A stretch of DNA of 64,000 bases from assembly GCF_003351785.1 (NCBI RefSeq), contig NZ_CP031230.1, positions 3,076,501 through 3,140,500 of the forward strand, written 5' to 3'. Shown in pieces: positions 62,148-64,000 of this stretch. Position 1 is the first letter of the stretch. Every line of letters starts with the position of its first letter. The DNA comes from Sporosarcina sp. PTS2304. Its GTDB lineage: Bacteria; Bacillota; Bacilli; Bacillales_A; Planococcaceae. The notes under the pieces are model-generated. The model was not told the origin of the DNA. It did no database searches and worked only from the letters and a program-made list of their open reading frames with translations. A program made the position numbers and the translations under genes.

Positions 62148-62818
62148 GCCGCGTGCTATGAGCGGAAGTCGTCATTCTATGATCAGAACCGCACGTGCTA
62201 TGAGCGGAAGTCGTCATTCTATGATCGGAACCGCGCGTGCTATGAGCGGAAGTGGTCATTCTATGATCGGAACCGCGCGTGCTATGAGCGGAAGTGGTCA
62301 TTCTATGATCGGAACCGCGCGTGCTATGAGCGGAAGTGGTCATTCTATGATCGGAACCGCACGTGCTATGAGCGGAAGTGGTCATTCTATGATCGGAACC
62401 GCGCGTGCTATGAGCGGAAGTGGTCATTCTATGATCAGAACCGCACGTGCTATGAGCGGAAGTGGTCATTCTATGATCGGAACCGCACGTGCTATGAGCG
62501 GAAGTGGTCATTCTATGATCGGAACCGCACGTGCTATGAGCGGAAGTGGTCATTCTATGATCGGAACCGCGCGTGCTATGAGCGGAAGTGGTCATTCTAT
62601 GATCAGAACCGCACGTGCTATGAGCGGAAGTGGTCATTCTATGATCGGAACCGCACGTGCTATGAGCGGAAGTGGTCATTCTATGATCGGAACCGCACGT
62701 GCTATGAGCGGAAGTGGTCATTCTATGATCAGAACCGCGCGTGCTATGAGCGGAAGTAGTCATTCTATGATCGGAACCGCGCGTGCTATGAGCGGAAGTG
62801 GTCATTCTATGATCGGAA
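62148..62818 (+). repeat. CTATGAGCG array 6 (about 16 units of 42 bp)
   Basis: An exact 42-bp unit made of two 21-bp halves: GCTATGAGCGGAAGTGGTCA and TTCTATGATCGGAACCGCGC (last bases vary). CTATGA recurs every 21 bp. This is the reverse complement of the CTCATAG core of arrays 1-5, so the array is inverted relative to them. It lies between convergent genes. Open frames on both strands are artefacts of the 21-bp period. Confidence 0.95.
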
Positions 62819-62835
62819 CCTCACACTTCATCCGT

Positions 62836-64000
62836 TCACTCTTCGCGCCCTCTAGATATCTGGCTGTTCGAGCGGTACAGTCCTTTACCGAATGGGAGCC
62901 ACCAGTTCCATTTGCCGAATAGTTTCATCAGGCTTGGGACGAGAAGGAGCCGGATGATGGTTGCATCGATTGCGACAGCGACAGCAATGCCGACGCCGAT
63001 TTGCTTGACGGGCATGACGTCGGTGAATGCGAATGCACCTGTAAGGACGATCATGATAAGTGCGGCAGAAGTGATGACTTTACTCGTGGTAGCGAGTCCC
63101 TCTACAGTGGATTTGTCGTTATCAAATGAATACGAGAATTCCTCTTGCATGCGAGAGATTAAAAATACTTCATAGTCCATACTCAAACCGAAGACGAGAC
63201 TGAAGACGATGACGGGAATGATGAGCGCCACCGTGCCAGGATGCAGCCCAAAATGACCGTATTGGAAAATGTACACTAAGATTCCGAATGTGGCAGAGAG
63301 TCCTAAAATATTCATCAAAATCGCTTTGATCGGGATGATTAACGATCGAAATGCGACTAATAAGATGAAAAATGTGGAAACAACAATAATAAGCAAGACG
63401 TAGACGATGTGATCTGCAATTTCATCGAAAATTTCTTGGTTGAAACGTGGCTCTCCGCCAATCAGCAAGTTCCAGTCGGCTGTAGCGGACCAGTCACGTA
63501 CCCAATCTTGGGCTTCATTTGAACTGCCGGCTGCGCGTAAGGTGACGGGAATCAGCAGTCGGTTCGTGTCGGTCAACTCTTTTAATAATGGATTTAGCTG
63601 ATCATATAGCGGAGGCACTTTTAGCCGGTTTTCCCACTCGGCTGGTGTTTCGATGCCGCTAAGAGTGAAGATCGTCGAAACGTCCTTTACTAATGAGTCC
63701 TCCGTTAACTGGTCTTGAAGTGTTTTCATCGCGTTAAGGCCTTCAGTCGTTTTCCATCCACCTTCACGTTCAGCCAATATATAGACGGTACTTTCCGCAT
63801 CAAGTTCGAATGTCTCTTGCATTTTTTCGAAGGCGGTACGGGTGTCGAATGACTCTGGCAATGAATCAATTTGGGGAATTGTCAGTTCCATATTGCGTAC
63901 AGGAATAACTGCGATCGCTAGCAGCACAAACGCTACGAGAGCAATGGTTACAGGTCTTTTAATGACACCGTTCGCAAACTTGCGCCAGCCATTCGCATCT
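62836..64000 (-). CDS. MMPL/RND-family transporter (C-terminal part; start beyond window)
   Basis: The frame stays open to base 64000, so only the last ~388 residues of a protein probably ~700 long are seen. Features: hydrophobic helix at the right edge, an extracellular domain, then VLLIIVVSTFFILLVAFRSL, the MMPL motif VFSLVFGLSMDYEVFLISRM with the conserved Asp-Tyr, and a terminal cluster of helices. Such pumps export lipids or drugs using the proton gradient. Substrate unknown. Confidence 0.9.
   Translation of the reverse strand, partial: DANGWRKFANGVIKRPVTIALVAFVLLAIAVIPVRNMELTIPQIDSLPESFDTRTAFEKMQETFELDAESTVYILAEREGGWKTTEGLNAMKTLQDQLTEDSLVKDVSTIFTLSGIETPAEWENRLKVPPLYDQLNPLLKELTDTNRLLIPVTLRAAGSSNEAQDWVRDWSATADWNLLIGGEPRFNQEIFDEIADHIVYVLLIIVVSTFFILLVAFRSLIIPIKAILMNILGLSATFGILVYIFQYGHFGLHPGTVALIIPVIVFSLVFGLSMDYEVFLISRMQEEFSYSFDNDKSTVEGLATTSKVITSAALIMIVLTGAFAFTDVMPVKQIGVGIAVAVAIDATIIRLLLVPSLMKLFGKWNWWLPFGKGLYRSNSQISRGREE

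Noticed and set aside
20835..62922. Long open frames within the CTCATAG arrays, e.g. products with repeated MSA-, AHR- or YER- heptads
   Set aside because: The 21-bp period is a multiple of three, so any frame free of stops in one unit stays open through the array on both strands. There is no ribosome site and no conserved start.

Overview
The window looks like chromosomal DNA of a low-to-mid GC, endospore-forming Bacillales bacterium, most likely Planococcaceae (Sporosarcina-like). The evidence is gene content and style: ectABC, a lia cell-envelope stress operon, a Spo0E-type phosphatase, HemAT, AGGAGG-type ribosome binding sites, GTG/TTG starts, and S-box, B12 and THI riboswitches. Species assignment is inference; no rRNA or other marker gene is present.

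Layout. 1-1.7 kb: end of a sulfur/persulfide cluster (MBL hydrolase, TusA, TauE). 1.8-4.0 kb: SAM riboswitch, a 640-bp tandem palindromic repeat block, then metY. 4.1-5.9 kb: BCCT transporter and a 58-aa protein. 5.9-7.1 kb: palindromic repeats. 7.1-15.6 kb: a B12-riboswitch-controlled operon encoding three surface proteins built from the two folds of vertebrate intrinsic factor/transcobalamin (alpha/alpha barrel and DUF4430 beta domain), followed by a complete ECF transporter (T, fused A1A2, S). 15.7-21.5 kb: small genes, palindromic repeats, a tyrosine recombinase, Spo0E-like protein and a 21-bp repeat array. 21.7-24.8 kb: two-component system with a small membrane ORF wedged inside. 24.9-29.4 kb: DinB and liaIHFSR. 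29.4-35.5 kb: DnaA-box cluster, uppP, MBL hydrolase, rRNA methyltransferase, membrane and lipoproteins. 36-38.8 kb: photolyase convergent with a CarH/LitR-like B12-binding MerR regulator that shares a palindromic divergent promoter with a membrane protein. 39-42 kb: HemAT and HrtBA-like heme efflux. 42-44 kb: first of three IS256-family copies. 44-46.7 kb: THI-riboswitch thiamine thiazole operon. 46.8-51.4 kb: WYL regulator, MATE pump, CPBP protease, a PurC-like paralogue. 51.5-54.2 kb: ectABC behind a ~400-nt leader. 54.3-58.4 kb: 21-bp arrays split by a two-IS composite. 58.5-64 kb: CuZn SOD lipoprotein, small membrane proteins, CAP-domain protein, an array and the C-terminal part of an MMPL transporter.

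The most notable system is the B12 operon. A barrel-only secreted protein, an S-layer-anchored protein with both domains, and a lipoprotein carrying only the beta domain on a long Pro-rich stalk look like a wall-to-membrane relay delivering a corrinoid to the ECF transporter. The function is inferred from the riboswitch, domain content and gene order.

The second notable feature is a family of intergenic arrays built on the core CGCTCATAG (complement CTATGAGCG), repeated about every 21 bp, i.e. two helical turns. There are six array blocks with distinct spacer words, mostly just past operon ends, and all three IS256-type copies sit inside them. Copies 2 and 3 bracket a foreign array segment and are flanked by a 9-bp direct repeat, as expected for composite transposition. 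A separate ~600-bp non-coding composite repeat with two hairpin domains occurs three times.
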